DNA from: CAVTJL01 sp963828215
Lineage (GTDB): Bacteria > Pseudomonadota > Alphaproteobacteria > Geminicoccales > Geminicoccaceae
Reading direction: 5' to 3'
NCBI GenBank assembly: GCA_963828215.1
Contig: CAWHFO010000062.1
Span: 1-64,000 of the forward strand
Length of the DNA stretch: 64,000 nucleotides
The position numbers were made by a program, and so were the translations under genes. A model generated the notes under the pieces. The model was not told where the DNA came from. It was given only the letters and a program-made list of their open reading frames with translations, and did not search any database. Of this stretch, positions 8,849 through 17,882 are shown in pieces; within the stretch, counting starts at the first letter, position 1, and every line of letters starts with the position of its first letter.

Positions 8849-9396
8849 CCAGGTGAGGATTCGGGGGCGGGAGATGACGTGGTCGCGGACCTTGGCGGCG
8901 AGGAGGCCGTAGCCGACAAACACAAAAAAGGTCATTGCCATGAAGACGGCGCTGAGGGCGAGCATGCGGGAGAGGGGGTGGGGGTCGGCGGGGCTCACGA
9001 ACTGGGGCAGGAAGGCGAGAAAGAAGACAGAGAGCTTGGGGTTGAGGAGGTTCGACGAGGATGGCCTTCAGGGTCACCTCGAGGGCGGAGCGGGTGGAGG
9101 GCTGGGGGTCGACCTCGAGGGTGCCGCGCTCGCGCAGCGTGCTCCAGGCCATGTAGAGCAGCCAGGCGACGCCCAGATACTGGAAGATGCGGAAGGCCTG
9201 GCCGCTGGCGTGGAGGAGGGCGGCGAGGCCGAGGATCGCGGCGGCCATGTGCGGGACGATGCCGAGCGTGCAGCCCGAAGGCGGCGACGACGCTGGCGCG
9301 GAAGCCGCGCGAGAGGCCGGCCGCGAGCGTGTAGAGGACGCCGGTGCCGGGGGCGACGACGATGACGAGCGAGGTGACGAGGAAGTCGAGGCTCAC
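8783..9396 (-). CDS. LysE-family amino-acid/metabolite exporter, two frameshifts
   Basis: Three adjacent frames join into one canonical LysE/RhtB exporter of about 204 residues: MSLDFLVTSLVIVVAPGTGV, then AAAILGLAALLHASGQAFRI and YLGVAWLLYMAWSTLRE, then LLNPKLSVFFLAFLPQFVSP, ending in AAFLLLGAKLALADR. The breaks lie near 9277 and 9057. Six hydrophobic helices and the NPK motif are diagnostic of the family. It is an inner-membrane protein probably exporting amino acids or related compounds by exchange. Divergent from the GST gene at 9537. Confidence 0.8.
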
Positions 9397-9536
9397 GATT
9401 TTTTACTCGTTGCGCGGTCGGTGGGCTCGTGGGTGCGAGGATGTCCCGCGGGGCGGCGCAGGCAAGTGGCCCTGGCGTCGGGTCACCGGGCGGGGCTTCT
9501 CCCGGAAAGGACAGGCTGCCGAGGAACCGAGGAAAA

Positions 9537-10143
9537 ATGCTGAGGCTCTATGACTATCTGCCGTCGGGCAACGGGTACAAGGTGCGGCTGATGCTGCATC
9601 GGCTGGGGCTGCCGTTCGAGCTGGTGGAGCTGGACATCATGAAGGGGGAGACGCGCACGGCCGGAGTTCCTCGCGAAGAATCCGAACGGGCGGGTGCCGG
9701 CGCTGGAGCTCGAGGACGGGACGGTGCTGGCCGAGTCGAACGCGATTTTGTTCTATCTCGCGGAGGGCACGCCGTGGCTGCCGGACAGCCGGCTCGGGCG
9801 GGCGCAGGCGCTGCAGTGGATGTTCTTCGAGCAGTACAGCCACGAGCCCTTCATCGCGGTGGCGCGCTACATCCGCCACCTGCTGCCGCCCGGCCACCCG
9901 CGCGAGGCCGAGCTGCCGCGGCTGATGGAGCGGGGCAACGCGGCGCTGGCGGTGATGGAGCGGCATCTCGAAGAGCGGACGTTCTTCGTGGGCGAGCGCT
10001 GCACGATCGCCGACATCGCCCTCTACGGCTATACCCACGTCGCCGACGAGGGCGGCTTTTTTCTCGGGTCCTTCCCGGCGGTGGAGGCCTGGCTGCAGCG
10101 GGTGGCGGCGGAGCCGGGGCATGTGCCGATAGGGCGGCGCTGA
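9537..10143 (+). CDS. glutathione S-transferase family protein, frameshifted near 9661
   Basis: The N-terminal thioredoxin-like domain reads LYDYLPSGNGYKVRLMLHRL; the Ser after the first strand is the usual glutathione-activating residue in this class. After a one-base slip near 9661 it continues with EFLAKNPNGRVPALELEDGT, the cis-Pro motif, and LAESNAILFYLAEGTPWLP. The all-alpha C-terminal domain ends with TFFVGERCTIADIALYGYTH, the N-capping box typical of GSTs. The ATG at 9537 is chosen because the strand-1 motif begins there. Substrate unknown. Confidence 0.82.
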
Positions 10144-10155
10144 GCGTCGGGCCGG

Positions 10156-10620
10156 TCAGCCGCCGCCTTTTTCGGCCATGGCGGTGGCGCGACGCTGCAG
10201 CTCGTCCGGGGCGATGTCCTCGACGTGGGTCGAGACGTGCCAGACGTGGCCGAAGGGGTCCTCGATGCTGCCCATACGATCGCCGTAGAACTTGTCCTCG
10301 ATGGGGCGCTGCAGCTTTGCACCGGCCCCCACGGCCCTGGCGACGACGGCGTCGACGTCCGGGATGCAGAGCATCAGGCTCACCGGCGAGCCGCCGATCG
10401 CGCGCGGGCCGCGGGCGCCCATCTCGGGATGCTCGTCGGCCAGCATGACGACCGAGTTGGCGATCCTGATCTCCGGCATGGCCGATCTTGCCGCCCGGCC
10501 CGTCGAGGCGCATGGCGACGGTGGCACCGAAGGCCTTCTCGTAGAAGGCGATGGCTTTGGCGGCGCCGTCGACGATGAGGTAGGGCGTGACGCGTGGTAG
10601 CCGTCGGGGACGGGTTTCAC
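10156..10620 (-). CDS. PhnB-like VOC-fold protein, two frameshifts
   Basis: Reconstructed from three frames: a GTG start at 10620 (VKPVPDGYH), then TPYLIVDGAAKAIAFYEKAF, GATVAMRLDGPGGKIGHA, then EIRIANSVVMLADEHPEMGA and KFYGDRMGSIEDPFGHVWHV. This is the standard PhnB/glyoxalase-superfamily (VOC) layout with paired beta-alpha-beta-beta-beta modules. Breaks are near 10593 and 10481. GGAGGACC upstream supports the GTG start. PhnB-like proteins are mostly of unknown function. Same strand as the following aldo/keto reductase gene. Confidence 0.75.
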   Translation of the reverse strand: MKPVPDGYHASRPTSSSTAPPKPSPSTRRPSVPPSPCASTGRAARSAMPEIRIANSVVMLADEHPEMGARGPRAIGGSPVSLMLCIPDVDAVVARAVGAGAKLQRPIEDKFYGDRMGSIEDPFGHVWHVSTHVEDIAPDELQRRATAMAEKGGG

Positions 10621-10702
10621 GGTCAGAGGTCCTCCCTGGAGGTGAGGGCTGCCGTCCATGATGCCATCGACGGCGGCGGGATCCCGGCCTTCGCCGCCCC
10701 CC

Positions 10703-11713
10703 TCAGCCCGTGACGGGGACGCGGCCCTCGATGGGGTAGGCGGGGTCGTTGTAGCCGGGGGTGGAGGGGTGGCCGGTGGGGACGAGGCTGTCGACGAGGG
10801 CCTCGTCCTCGGCGGTGAAGCGATAGGCGAGGGCGCCCAGATAGTCCCGCATCTGCTCCTCCGTGCGCGGGCCGGTGATGGGGGCGGTGACGAGGCGGTT
10901 GTTGAGGAGCCAGGAGAGGGCGAACTGGACGGGCGAGATGCCGGCGGCGGCGGCGTGGTCCTTCAGCGTGCGGGCGATGACGAGGCTTTCGGGGCGCCAT
11001 TCGGTCTGCATCATGCGGCGGTCCTGGCGGGCGGCGCGGGTGCCCTCGGCCGGGGCCGCGTCGGGGTCGTACTTGCCGGTGAGGACGCCCCGGGCGAGCG
11101 GGCTGTAGGGGGCGACGCCCAGGCCGAGATGAGAGCAGGCCGGCAGCAGCTCGACCTCGGGCTGGCGGTTCATGATGTTGTAGTAGGGCTGGAGCACGGC
11201 GGGCCGGCCGGCGCCGGCCTCGCCCATCAGCCGGGAAAACTCGGCGATGCGCCAGGCGCGGAAATTGGAGAGGCCGACGTAGCGGATCTTGCCGGCGCGC
11301 AGCAGGTCGGCCAGGGCGCCGACCGTCTCCTCGAGGGGCGTGCCGTGGTCCTCCTTGTGGAGGTAGTAGACGTCGATATGGTCGGTGCCGAGGCGGCGGA
11401 GGCTGTCGTCGCAGGCGCGCATCAGCCAGGAGCGGGACAGGCCGCGGTCGTTCGGGCCCGGGCCCATCGGGTTGCAGGCCTTGGTGGCCAGCACCCACCC
11501 GTGCCGATCGGCCTTGATGGCGCGGCCGACGACCTCCTCCGAGCGGCCCTCGTTGTAGACGTCGGCGGTGTCGATGAAATTGAGGCCCGCCTCGCGGCTC
11601 ATGGCGACGATGCGGCCGGAGGTGGGCTCGTCGGTCTGGCCGCCGAACATCATCGTGCCGAGGCAGAGCGGCGAGACCTTGAGGCCGGACCGGCCGAGAT
11701 TGCGATAGTCCAT
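10703..11713 (-). CDS. aldo/keto reductase
   Basis: 336 residues, intact. It shows the AKR start MDYRNLGRSGLKVSPLCLGT, the catalytic Asp and Tyr in FIDTADVYNEG, the Lys in WVLATKACNP, the His in IDVYYLHKEDHG, and the NADPH-binding region VTAPITGPRTEEQMRDYLGA. It is a cytosolic TIM-barrel NADPH-dependent carbonyl reductase. A GGAGACG site precedes the ATG. It resembles the AKR subgroup with YajO and related proteins. The physiological substrate cannot be inferred. The next minus-strand gene upstream begins at 12540. Confidence 0.9.
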   Translation of the reverse strand: MDYRNLGRSGLKVSPLCLGTMMFGGQTDEPTSGRIVAMSREAGLNFIDTADVYNEGRSEEVVGRAIKADRHGWVLATKACNPMGPGPNDRGLSRSWLMRACDDSLRRLGTDHIDVYYLHKEDHGTPLEETVGALADLLRAGKIRYVGLSNFRAWRIAEFSRLMGEAGAGRPAVLQPYYNIMNRQPEVELLPACSHLGLGVAPYSPLARGVLTGKYDPDAAPAEGTRAARQDRRMMQTEWRPESLVIARTLKDHAAAAGISPVQFALSWLLNNRLVTAPITGPRTEEQMRDYLGALAYRFTAEDEALVDSLVPTGHPSTPGYNDPAYPIEGRVPVTG

Positions 11714-11751
11714 TTTTCGTCTCCGGGAAGGGGCGGCCTGGGCCGCCCGAG

Positions 11752-12540
11752 TTACAAAAGATCGTCGGGGTGGACGAAGGGGCCCTGCCGCGGCGGGGGT
11801 GGGGTGGAGCGCTCCTCCTCGAGGGCGGCCGCCTGCTCGAGCATGACCGCCTGGGCGAGAAGCGGCACCGCGGCCTCGAGGCGGACGGCGTCGTCGAGCA
11901 GCCAGCGGGCGCGCGCACCCGGCGTCGCGGCATCGAGACCGAGGGCCCCGACGGCTTCGGCCACGGCGAGCGGCGACGGAAAGGCCTCGAGCAGCTGACG
12001 GGCCTCCCCCGCCGCCGCGGCGGCCGCGGTCCTCAGCGCCTCCTGGATCATCAGGACATAGTGGGCGGCACCGGCCTCGCCCAGGGAGAGGGCTCGGCCG
12101 GGGGCGGCGAGCCGCCCGAGGACGGGCAGCGCCAGCTCGACCCCGCGCCGGTCGCCGGACGCCAGCAGACGGCGGCCGCCGGACGTCGCGACCTCGGCCA
12201 CGTCGACGTAGAAGAGCGAGCGGTGGCGCATGCGGCGGAAGCGGCGGAGGGTGTCGCCCCAGTAGCTGCCGCTCGCGTCGATGACGACGTCGCCCGGCTC
12301 GAGATGGAGATAGGCCTCGTCGATCACCGTGTCGACGACGGCGCCGAGCGGCAGGTCGAGGAGGACGATGCGCGGGTCCTCGAGCGCCTCGCGAAGGCGG
12401 CCATAGTCGGCGGCGAGCTCGACGCCGGGCGGCGGGGCGGCACTGGCCGGCCCCAGCGGGTGGAGCAGCGGCCGGAGGCCCGCCGCCGCCGCCCGCGCCG
12501 CGAGCCCCGCTTCGGTGCCGATCACGGCGAGCCGCATCAT
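11752..12540 (-). CDS. 6-phosphogluconate-dehydrogenase-like NAD(P)-binding protein, atypical
   Basis: 262 residues. The N-terminal half looks like a Rossmann domain of the 6PGDH/3-hydroxyisobutyrate dehydrogenase superfamily: LAVIGTEAGLAARAAAAGL, then IVLLDLPLGAVVDTVIDEAY, GDVVIDASGSYWGDTLRRFR, FYVDVAEVATSGGRRLLASG. The usual GxGxxG nucleotide motif is not present at the N-terminus, so cofactor binding is doubtful. The C-terminal half is Ala-rich and helical, as in the superfamily, and ends with a proline-rich tail. Possibly a degenerate or repurposed dehydrogenase. The frame is intact. Confidence 0.6.
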   Translation of the reverse strand: MMRLAVIGTEAGLAARAAAAGLRPLLHPLGPASAAPPPGVELAADYGRLREALEDPRIVLLDLPLGAVVDTVIDEAYLHLEPGDVVIDASGSYWGDTLRRFRRMRHRSLFYVDVAEVATSGGRRLLASGDRRGVELALPVLGRLAAPGRALSLGEAGAAHYVLMIQEALRTAAAAAAGEARQLLEAFPSPLAVAEAVGALGLDAATPGARARWLLDDAVRLEAAVPLLAQAVMLEQAAALEEERSTPPPPRQGPFVHPDDLL

Positions 12541-12648
12541 GCTCTCCCAGGAAGGCCCTGTCGGGGGCCGACCTTAGAGGCCGTGGCCGTCAAACAGAAG
12601 GGGCCGGTCGCCCGGCCCCAACCGCGAACGGAAAAGAAGCCCTCGAAG

Positions 12649-12825
12649 CTAGCCCTGGGTGTCCTTGCCCTTGGCCGGCGGCTTGACCTGGTCGCTCGAC
12701 GTCTGGTCGGAGGCCTTCGCGGCGAGGACCTGGTCCTTGCTGGCGGTGGTGTAGCTGCAGGCGGCGGCCATGCCGGCCGACCCCATCAGCAGTCCCAGAG
12801 CCAGAGCGAATGCAAGATAGCGCAT
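12649..12825 (-). CDS. small secreted protein of unknown function
   Basis: 58 residues from the ATG at 12825, preceded by AAGGAG at about 7 nt. It begins with a signal peptide (MRYLAFALALGLLMGSAGMA) followed by ACSYTTASKDQVLAAKASDQ and a Gln/Ser/Lys-rich tail. Short proteins with the same 'signal peptide, CSYTTA, DQT' layout are common as hypotheticals in alphaproteobacteria. Probably periplasmic; the Cys after the signal peptide is not in a strict lipobox. Confidence 0.65.
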   Translation of the reverse strand: MRYLAFALALGLLMGSAGMAAACSYTTASKDQVLAAKASDQTSSDQVKPPAKGKDTQG

Positions 12826-12972
12826 GCCGACTCTCCTTCCGTGGCCACGGCCATGGATCATCGTCCATCGGAGGGAAAAAGCAAGGCGCCAGCGGCCTCC
12901 CGCCCTTTCGCCGCGCGTGCCCCGGCGTCATGATGGCGGCTCGTGCCCGAAACGACCCCAGGGAGCCGCATC

Positions 12973-13743
12973 ATGAATCTCTTCGACCTCACCGGCCGCG
13001 TCGCCATCGTCACCGGCGGCAATGGCGGCATCGGCCTCGGGATGGCCAAGGGCCTGGCCGGGGCGGGGGCCAAGGTCCTGGTGGTCGGCAGGAACGCCGA
13101 GAAGAACGAAGCGGCCGTGACGGAGCTGAGGCGGCTCGGCGCCGAGATCCGCAGCCACGAGGCCGACCTCACCAAGGAGGCCGACTGCCGGGCCATGGTC
13201 CAGGCCGCGGTCGACGGCTTCGGCAAGGTCGACATCCTCGTCAACAATGCCGGGACCAATGTGCGGAAGCGGCCGGAGGAGTACTCGCTCACGGAGTGGC
13301 ACCACGTCATCGACACCAACCTCACCTCCGCCTTCGTCGCCAGCCAGGCCGTCCATCCGGTCATGAAGAGCGCCGGCGGCGGCAAGATCATCAACATCGG
13401 CTCGATGATGTCGATCTTCGGCGCCTCCTTCACCGCCCCCTACGCCGCGACCAAGGGCGGCATCGTGCAGATGACCAAGGCCATGGCCTGCGCCTGGGCA
13501 CGCGAGAACATCCAGGTCAACTCGATCCTGCCCGGCTGGATCGACACGGCGCTGACCCGCCGCGCGCGGCAGGACATCCAGGGCCTGCACGACGGCGTCG
13601 AGAAGCGCACGCCGGCCGGCCGCTGGGGCGTGCCCGACGATTTCGCGGGCATCGCCGTGTTCCTGGCGGCCCCGGCCTCGGACTTCCTGACCGGGACCGC
13701 GATCCCGGTCGACGGCGGCTATTCGGTGCAGGGTGCTGTGTAG
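12973..13743 (+). CDS. short-chain dehydrogenase/reductase (SDR)
   Basis: 256 residues. It carries the classical SDR features: the cofactor motif VTGGNGGIGLGMAKGLAG, the NNAG motif (VDILVNNAGTNVRKR), the catalytic Ser in INIGSMMS, YxxxK in PYAATKGGIVQM, and the C-terminal LTGTAIPVDGGYSVQG. The Arg after the second strand (VVGRN) suggests NADP preference. The start is taken as the ATG at 12973; an upstream ATG at 12943 adds ten residues unlike the family. It resembles glucose/gluconate or 2-deoxy-gluconate dehydrogenase-type SDRs; substrate not determined. Confidence 0.9.
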   Translation: MNLFDLTGRVAIVTGGNGGIGLGMAKGLAGAGAKVLVVGRNAEKNEAAVTELRRLGAEIRSHEADLTKEADCRAMVQAAVDGFGKVDILVNNAGTNVRKRPEEYSLTEWHHVIDTNLTSAFVASQAVHPVMKSAGGGKIINIGSMMSIFGASFTAPYAATKGGIVQMTKAMACAWARENIQVNSILPGWIDTALTRRARQDIQGLHDGVEKRTPAGRWGVPDDFAGIAVFLAAPASDFLTGTAIPVDGGYSVQGAV

Positions 13744-13864
13744 CGGGGGGCAGTCCGGGCCCGGCAAGGGTTGAGGTCTCCATGCTGTCCGGGTTACGGT
13801 TCTGTCACCTTCCGCGGGAGGGTGGTGAGGAAACAGCCAGAAAGCATGGAGGAGCAGCGCGGCC

Positions 13865-14194
13865 ATGCGCCCCGTCGTCAGGAAATGGCTCGAGCGCGCG
13901 CGACTGCTCCTCCTTGCGGCGAGCACCGGCCATGCGGCGCAGGCGGCCGTGCCGGGCAACGGGGCCGTCCGGATCACCGAGGCGCAGGTCTGGCAGGCCG
14001 CGCGCGAGATCGGCACGGCCGAGGCCTATCAGCGCTATCTCCAGCTCTTCCCGGTCGGCGCCTATGCCGAGGACGCCTTCCGCTGCATCGTCGAGCGGTC
14101 GGTGGGCCTCGACAGCTGCGCCATCGAGCCCTCGGGCGGGGCGCGCGGCCTGGGGGCGGCCGCGGTGGCCGGCACGCTGCTGGCCCTCTACTGA
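13865..14194 (+). CDS. small secreted protein with a TPR-like YQRYL motif
   Basis: 109 residues with a hydrophobic N-terminal segment (ARLLLLAASTGHAAQA) that fits a signal peptide. A helical core follows (AWQ-type helix QVWQAAREIGTAEAYQRYLQ, then LFPVGAYAEDAFRCIVE) of the kind seen in periplasmic TPR-like repeats, where xAYxxYLxxFP marks one repeat. Two cysteines follow (FRCIVE, LDSCAIE). A GGAGGAG site precedes the ATG. It is followed after 3 bp by a lipoprotein gene, so the two are probably co-transcribed and act in the envelope. Confidence 0.6.
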   Translation: MRPVVRKWLERARLLLLAASTGHAAQAAVPGNGAVRITEAQVWQAAREIGTAEAYQRYLQLFPVGAYAEDAFRCIVERSVGLDSCAIEPSGGARGLGAAAVAGTLLALY

Positions 14195-14197
14195 GCG

Positions 14198-14917
14198 ATG
14201 GCCCGGCCTGACGCGGTGAGCCGACGAGGGGGTGCCCGGCTGGCGGCCGCCCTGCTCGCCCTGGCCCTGCTCGCCGGTTGCGGCGGCAATCGCCTCCGCG
14301 TCACCGGGGTCGGCGGCGCGAGGCTCGACTATCGACCGCCCGAGGCGAAATCGGCCGGCCCGGCCAGCGTCGACCTGCCGGAGACGCCGGCGGAGGCCCT
14401 GGCCGCGGCCGCCGCCGCGATGCGGGCGCACGGCCTCCAGATCACGATAGACGACGAGCGGGCGCTCCTCCTCGTCGGCCAGCTTTCGGGCGAGCCCGAG
14501 CCCTATGTCGATTGCGGCTCGGTCGAGATCGTGCCGGGGCCCAAGGCGTCGGAGCCGCCGACCTCGTTCCCCGCGGCCGCGGCCCGGGCCCAGGTGCCCC
14601 GCACGGTGGGCAGCCAGCGCACCGAGGTCGTGCGCCAGATGCGGCTGGCCGCCCGCCTCGTCGTCAGCGCGGTGGCCTCCGGCGACGGCACGCAACTCAC
14701 CAGCCGCGCCTACTATGTCGTCACCCGGAGCTTCTCCCTGCCGGGCGACCTCGCCTCCGCCGATGTCGGCCCGCGCGTCGAGGCGATGAGCTTCACCTCG
14801 GATCGGCCCGGCAGCTTCCCCTCGGGCACGACCTGCATCGCCACCGGCCGCCTCGAGCGGCTGGTGATCCCGATCTCGACGCCCCAGCCGCTCACGCTGC
14901 TGCCTCCCGCCTCCTGA
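14198..14917 (+). CDS. lipoprotein of unknown function
   Basis: 239 residues. An N-terminal hydrophobic segment ends in the lipobox LLAGC (LALALLAGCGG), predicting outer- or inner-membrane lipidation. The body is probably beta-rich (HGLQITIDDERALLLVGQLS; RLAARLVVSAVASGDGTQL; YYVVTRSFSLPG) with two further Cys (YVDCGSVE, GTTCIATG) that could form a disulfide. It follows the small secreted protein with only 3 bp between stop and start. No family recognised. Confidence 0.65.
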   Translation: MARPDAVSRRGGARLAAALLALALLAGCGGNRLRVTGVGGARLDYRPPEAKSAGPASVDLPETPAEALAAAAAAMRAHGLQITIDDERALLLVGQLSGEPEPYVDCGSVEIVPGPKASEPPTSFPAAAARAQVPRTVGSQRTEVVRQMRLAARLVVSAVASGDGTQLTSRAYYVVTRSFSLPGDLASADVGPRVEAMSFTSDRPGSFPSGTTCIATGRLERLVIPISTPQPLTLLPPAS

Positions 14918-14924
14918 AAGAGGC

Positions 14925-17099
14925 TCAGCGCAGGCGGTCGGCGCGGGCCAGGTGCGCCAGCTCGCCGACGAAGCGGGCGGCGGCGAGGGCGCCGTTGGCC
15001 GGGTCGAGGCCCGCCATGCGCCGGCGCATCCCGGCACGGACCGCCGGGTCGAGAAGCTCCTCCAGCCGGGCCTCGAGCCGGTAGACGTCGTCGGCGGGAT
15101 GGGCGATGGCGAGGCCGCGCCGCTCGGCATGCTCGGCCCGCGCCCGCTGATCGTCCATGATCGGGTTCTCGTTCGGCACCAGGAGGGTGGGCACCGCCGC
15201 GTGCAGCAGCTCGTGGAACGCATTGTAGCCGACCGCGCTGACCACGAAGTCGAACGCCCGGTAGTGGCGGCTGGCCGGAAAGAGCTCGACCCGGCGCACA
15301 CCCGGAGGCAGCTCGAGCGGCTCGTCGCCGATCGGCGAGCCCAGGACCAGGACCTCGACCCCCGGCCGCCCGGCCAGGAGATCGAGCACGCGGCCGCGGA
15401 CGCCGTCATAGGTGAAATTGTTGCCGCTGCCGAGCTGGACGAGGACGGCGGTGGCCTCGGCCCCGAGCCCCAGCTCCCGGCGCGCCGCCTCCCGGGACAG
15501 AAGCTCGGACTCGTCGAGCAGGCGGAGCGGCGCCACCCGGTGGACGGTGTCCTGCAGCGCCACGGTCGGCCCCCGGTCGAGCGCCTCGGCCTCGTCGCCG
15601 GGCTCGATGACGGCGTCGAAATGGTCCTGGCGGGCGAGCGCTGTGGCGTCGGCGCCGGCCCGCCAGAGTGCCCGGCGGACCCAGACGGACAGCGTCTCCG
15701 GTCGCTGGGCCAGGGCGTTCAGGAGGCCCTGGTAGGGCATGTTGCCGTCGAAGACGAGGACCGCCGGGGCGTGGAAGCGCAGCATCTCGCCCAGCTCGTG
15801 GGCCAGCGCCCTGTTCCAGGCGCCGGTCTCGACCCCGAGATGGGTGCGGAAGGGCAGGTACTCGGTCAGGATGCCCATCGCCTCGGCCAATCGGGCACCC
15901 TGCGAGAGCGTGACGATGACGGGCTCGAGCCCCGGGCCCAGGCGCCGGGCGATGGCCAGGGCCCGGCTGAGATGGCCGAGGCCGATGCCGTTCGAGGTGA
16001 AGAAGAGCACGCGCCGGGCCGGGCGGGCGGTCCGGGGCGCCGACGGCCGGGGCGGCCCGATGAGGGCCTTCAGGCGGGCGGCGTGGCGCTCGGGCGAGAA
16101 GCGGTCGCCGACGAGCTGGACGGCGCGGCGGCGGAGACGGGCGCAGGCCGCCGGATCGGCGTGGAGGAGGCGGACCGTGGCGGCCGCCGCGGCCGGCGGG
16201 GCATAGATCGCGGCGTCCTCGAAGAGGTCGGCGAAGGGCGGCGGCAGGACGGCGACGCGGCCGGCGGCCAGGGCCTCGAGGACGGCCCGGCCGAACGCCT
16301 CGACGAAGAGGCGATGGTGGTAATAGACGAAGAAGTCGAGGGTGCCGAGGAAGTCCCGGGCGGGCATGGCGTTGAACGGGACGACCCGCCAGTTGGCGGG
16401 GAGGCCGCCCAGAAGCTCGACCAGGCCCGGGGGGAGACCCAGGATCCGGACGAGAAGATCGTCCGCGGCCGGGTAGATCTCGAGGATCTCCTCGCGTGTC
16501 TCCGGCCATTTGAGGAGGTCGGGGCGGCTGTGGCGGCCGATCACCGGCAGAGGGCCGGCGGGGCCGCTTCCGGGCAGCGCCCAGGCCGCCGGGTCGAGGA
16601 TGCTGTGCCAGTCCTGCCCGAGCAGCGGCGGCGGGTCGGGCAGTGCCGCGAGCTGCTCCCGGACCCTGGGGCCGACCGGGGCCCAGACGGGCGGGCTGCC
16701 GAGCAGCGCCTCGGCGTTGCGGTGCGCCTGGGCCCAGTCGTAGACGGCGGCGCCCTCGCCGTCGAAAGGCGGGTGGTGGACGATCATCAGATGGCGCTCG
16801 GCCTCGAGGCGAAGGCGGCAGAGGGGCAGCCAGGTGAGGATCTGCGGGTGGTGCACGAGGAGGAGGGGTGCCGACAGCGGCGCCGCAGGATCGACGAGGT
16901 CGCAGTGGCCGGCGTCGAGGGCGGCCCGGATGGCCGGGTGGAAGGGATGCGGGCGCTTGAGCACGGGGCCCTTGAGGCCGACCAGCGCGGTGCGGTAGCC
17001 GGCGCGCGCCTGGGCCTCGAGCTCGCTGGCGAGCGCGGTCGAGGTGCCGCCCGGAAAGCGCGGATCGGCCAGGATGACGATGTCGTAGCGCTCGGTCAT
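14925..17099 (-). CDS. bifunctional-looking glycosyltransferase (GT4-like half + MurG/GT28-like half)
   Basis: 724 residues from the ATG at 17099 (MTERYDIVILADPRFPGGTS). The N-terminal half (to about 370) resembles GT-B enzymes: LLVHHPQILTWLPLCRLRL, FFVYYHHRLFVEAFGRAVLE (the E-x7-E-like acceptor region) and RFSPERHAARLKALIG. The C-terminal half starts a second GT-B fold with RRVLFFTSNGIGLGHLSRAL, the glycine-rich N-terminal loop of GT28/MurG-like enzymes, and ends with VELFPASRHYRAFDFVVSAV, GYNAFHELLHAAVPTLLVPN, the UDP-sugar pocket. Two complete GT-B units in one chain are unusual. Probably used in surface polysaccharide synthesis. The longer open frame upstream of 17099 is not part of the gene. 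Confidence 0.75.
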   Translation of the reverse strand: MTERYDIVILADPRFPGGTSTALASELEAQARAGYRTALVGLKGPVLKRPHPFHPAIRAALDAGHCDLVDPAAPLSAPLLLVHHPQILTWLPLCRLRLEAERHLMIVHHPPFDGEGAAVYDWAQAHRNAEALLGSPPVWAPVGPRVREQLAALPDPPPLLGQDWHSILDPAAWALPGSGPAGPLPVIGRHSRPDLLKWPETREEILEIYPAADDLLVRILGLPPGLVELLGGLPANWRVVPFNAMPARDFLGTLDFFVYYHHRLFVEAFGRAVLEALAAGRVAVLPPPFADLFEDAAIYAPPAAAAATVRLLHADPAACARLRRRAVQLVGDRFSPERHAARLKALIGPPRPSAPRTARPARRVLFFTSNGIGLGHLSRALAIARRLGPGLEPVIVTLSQGARLAEAMGILTEYLPFRTHLGVETGAWNRALAHELGEMLRFHAPAVLVFDGNMPYQGLLNALAQRPETLSVWVRRALWRAGADATALARQDHFDAVIEPGDEAEALDRGPTVALQDTVHRVAPLRLLDESELLSREAARRELGLGAEATAVLVQLGSGNNFTYDGVRGRVLDLLAGRPGVEVLVLGSPIGDEPLELPPGVRRVELFPASRHYRAFDFVVSAVGYNAFHELLHAAVPTLLVPNENPIMDDQRARAEHAERRGLAIAHPADDVYRLEARLEELLDPAVRAGMRRRMAGLDPANGALAAARFVGELAHLARADRLR

Positions 17100-17214
17100 G
17101 CTCGGAGTACGCTGCCCAGGCCCCTCTACTACCCCAAGCGGCCTCGCCAAGGGTAAAGGAGGCCGGTAACAGGCCGACGGCCCCTGGTCGAGCGGCAGGG
17201 CTGCGGAGAGGGCG

Positions 17215-17847
17215 ATGGCAGCGGCGCGAAGCCCGGAGGACGGGACCCTGTCCGTCCCGGGCGGAAAGCGATCGACGGAGACGGCGGAGGCCGCAGGCGG
17301 GCCGTGGCGTGCCCGACCGAGGCTCGACGCCGCCCTGGGCCGGCTGCTCGGGCGCTGGTCCGGGCGCGCCCCGGGGGGAGAGACGGGCAGGGCGGCGCCG
17401 GCCGCCTCCGCCCCGGCGCCGATCCTCATGGGCTCGCCGCTGGCCGAGCGGCGGCCGATCCTCACGGTGCTCTGGGGGCTGGCGCCCGACATCCGCCTCG
17501 CCGTGGTCGACCGCATCATGGCGTCGTCGCCGGCCGACCTGCTGCCGGTCTTCGTGCTCGACACGACCGACTTCGAGCCGCTCCGCCACCGCCGGGCGCT
17601 GTTCGAGCACCTGCCGCCCGCGGCCGATCGCAGGGCGCGCTGGCCCGGCCCCGACTGGGACCTCTACACCGCCCGCCGTTTTGTTCTTCTGTGCTGGAAG
17701 TGGCAGCCGCTCCGGGTGGTGGCCTTCGGCGCTGCCGCCCACGCCCAGCTCGCGGCCTGGCGCGGCTCGCCGCTGCTGCCCACGGAGGTGCAGGACCTCC
17801 TGGCCGCCGAGCCCGACGCGGCTGCCGGCGACGACGCCGGCAGCTAG
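17215..17847 (+). CDS. conserved hypothetical protein, possibly polysaccharide-linked
   Basis: 210 residues, intact. After an Arg/Ala-rich, probably disordered N-terminus (to about 65), a compact domain reads ILTVLWGLAPDIRLAVVDRI, PADLLPVFVLDTTDFEPLRH, RALFEHLPPAADR, WDLYTARRFVLLCWKWQPLR, VVAFG. Similar proteins are found beside capsular or exopolysaccharide glycosyltransferases, but I cannot name the family. It is divergent from the double glycosyltransferase (starts 115 bp apart), consistent with a shared role. It ends 3 bp before the left 32-bp direct repeat of the macro-SEFIR cassette. Confidence 0.55.
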   Translation: MAAARSPEDGTLSVPGGKRSTETAEAAGGPWRARPRLDAALGRLLGRWSGRAPGGETGRAAPAASAPAPILMGSPLAERRPILTVLWGLAPDIRLAVVDRIMASSPADLLPVFVLDTTDFEPLRHRRALFEHLPPAADRRARWPGPDWDLYTARRFVLLCWKWQPLRVVAFGAAAHAQLAAWRGSPLLPTEVQDLLAAEPDAAAGDDAGS

Positions 17848-17850
17848 CGC

Positions 17851-17882
17851 TCAGGCGCGCTTCAGCAGGCTCACGACGTAGA
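17851..17882. repeat. left 32-bp direct repeat flanking the macro-SEFIR gene
   Basis: Identical over 32 bp to 19015-19046 (begins TCAGGCGCGCTTCAG, ends CACGACGTAGA). Read on the minus strand it encodes the last residues of GlsB, YVVSLLKRA, plus the stop. Homology ends abruptly after 17882, so this is a copy of only the 3' end of the gene, as at an attachment site or an insertion duplication. Confidence 0.85.
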
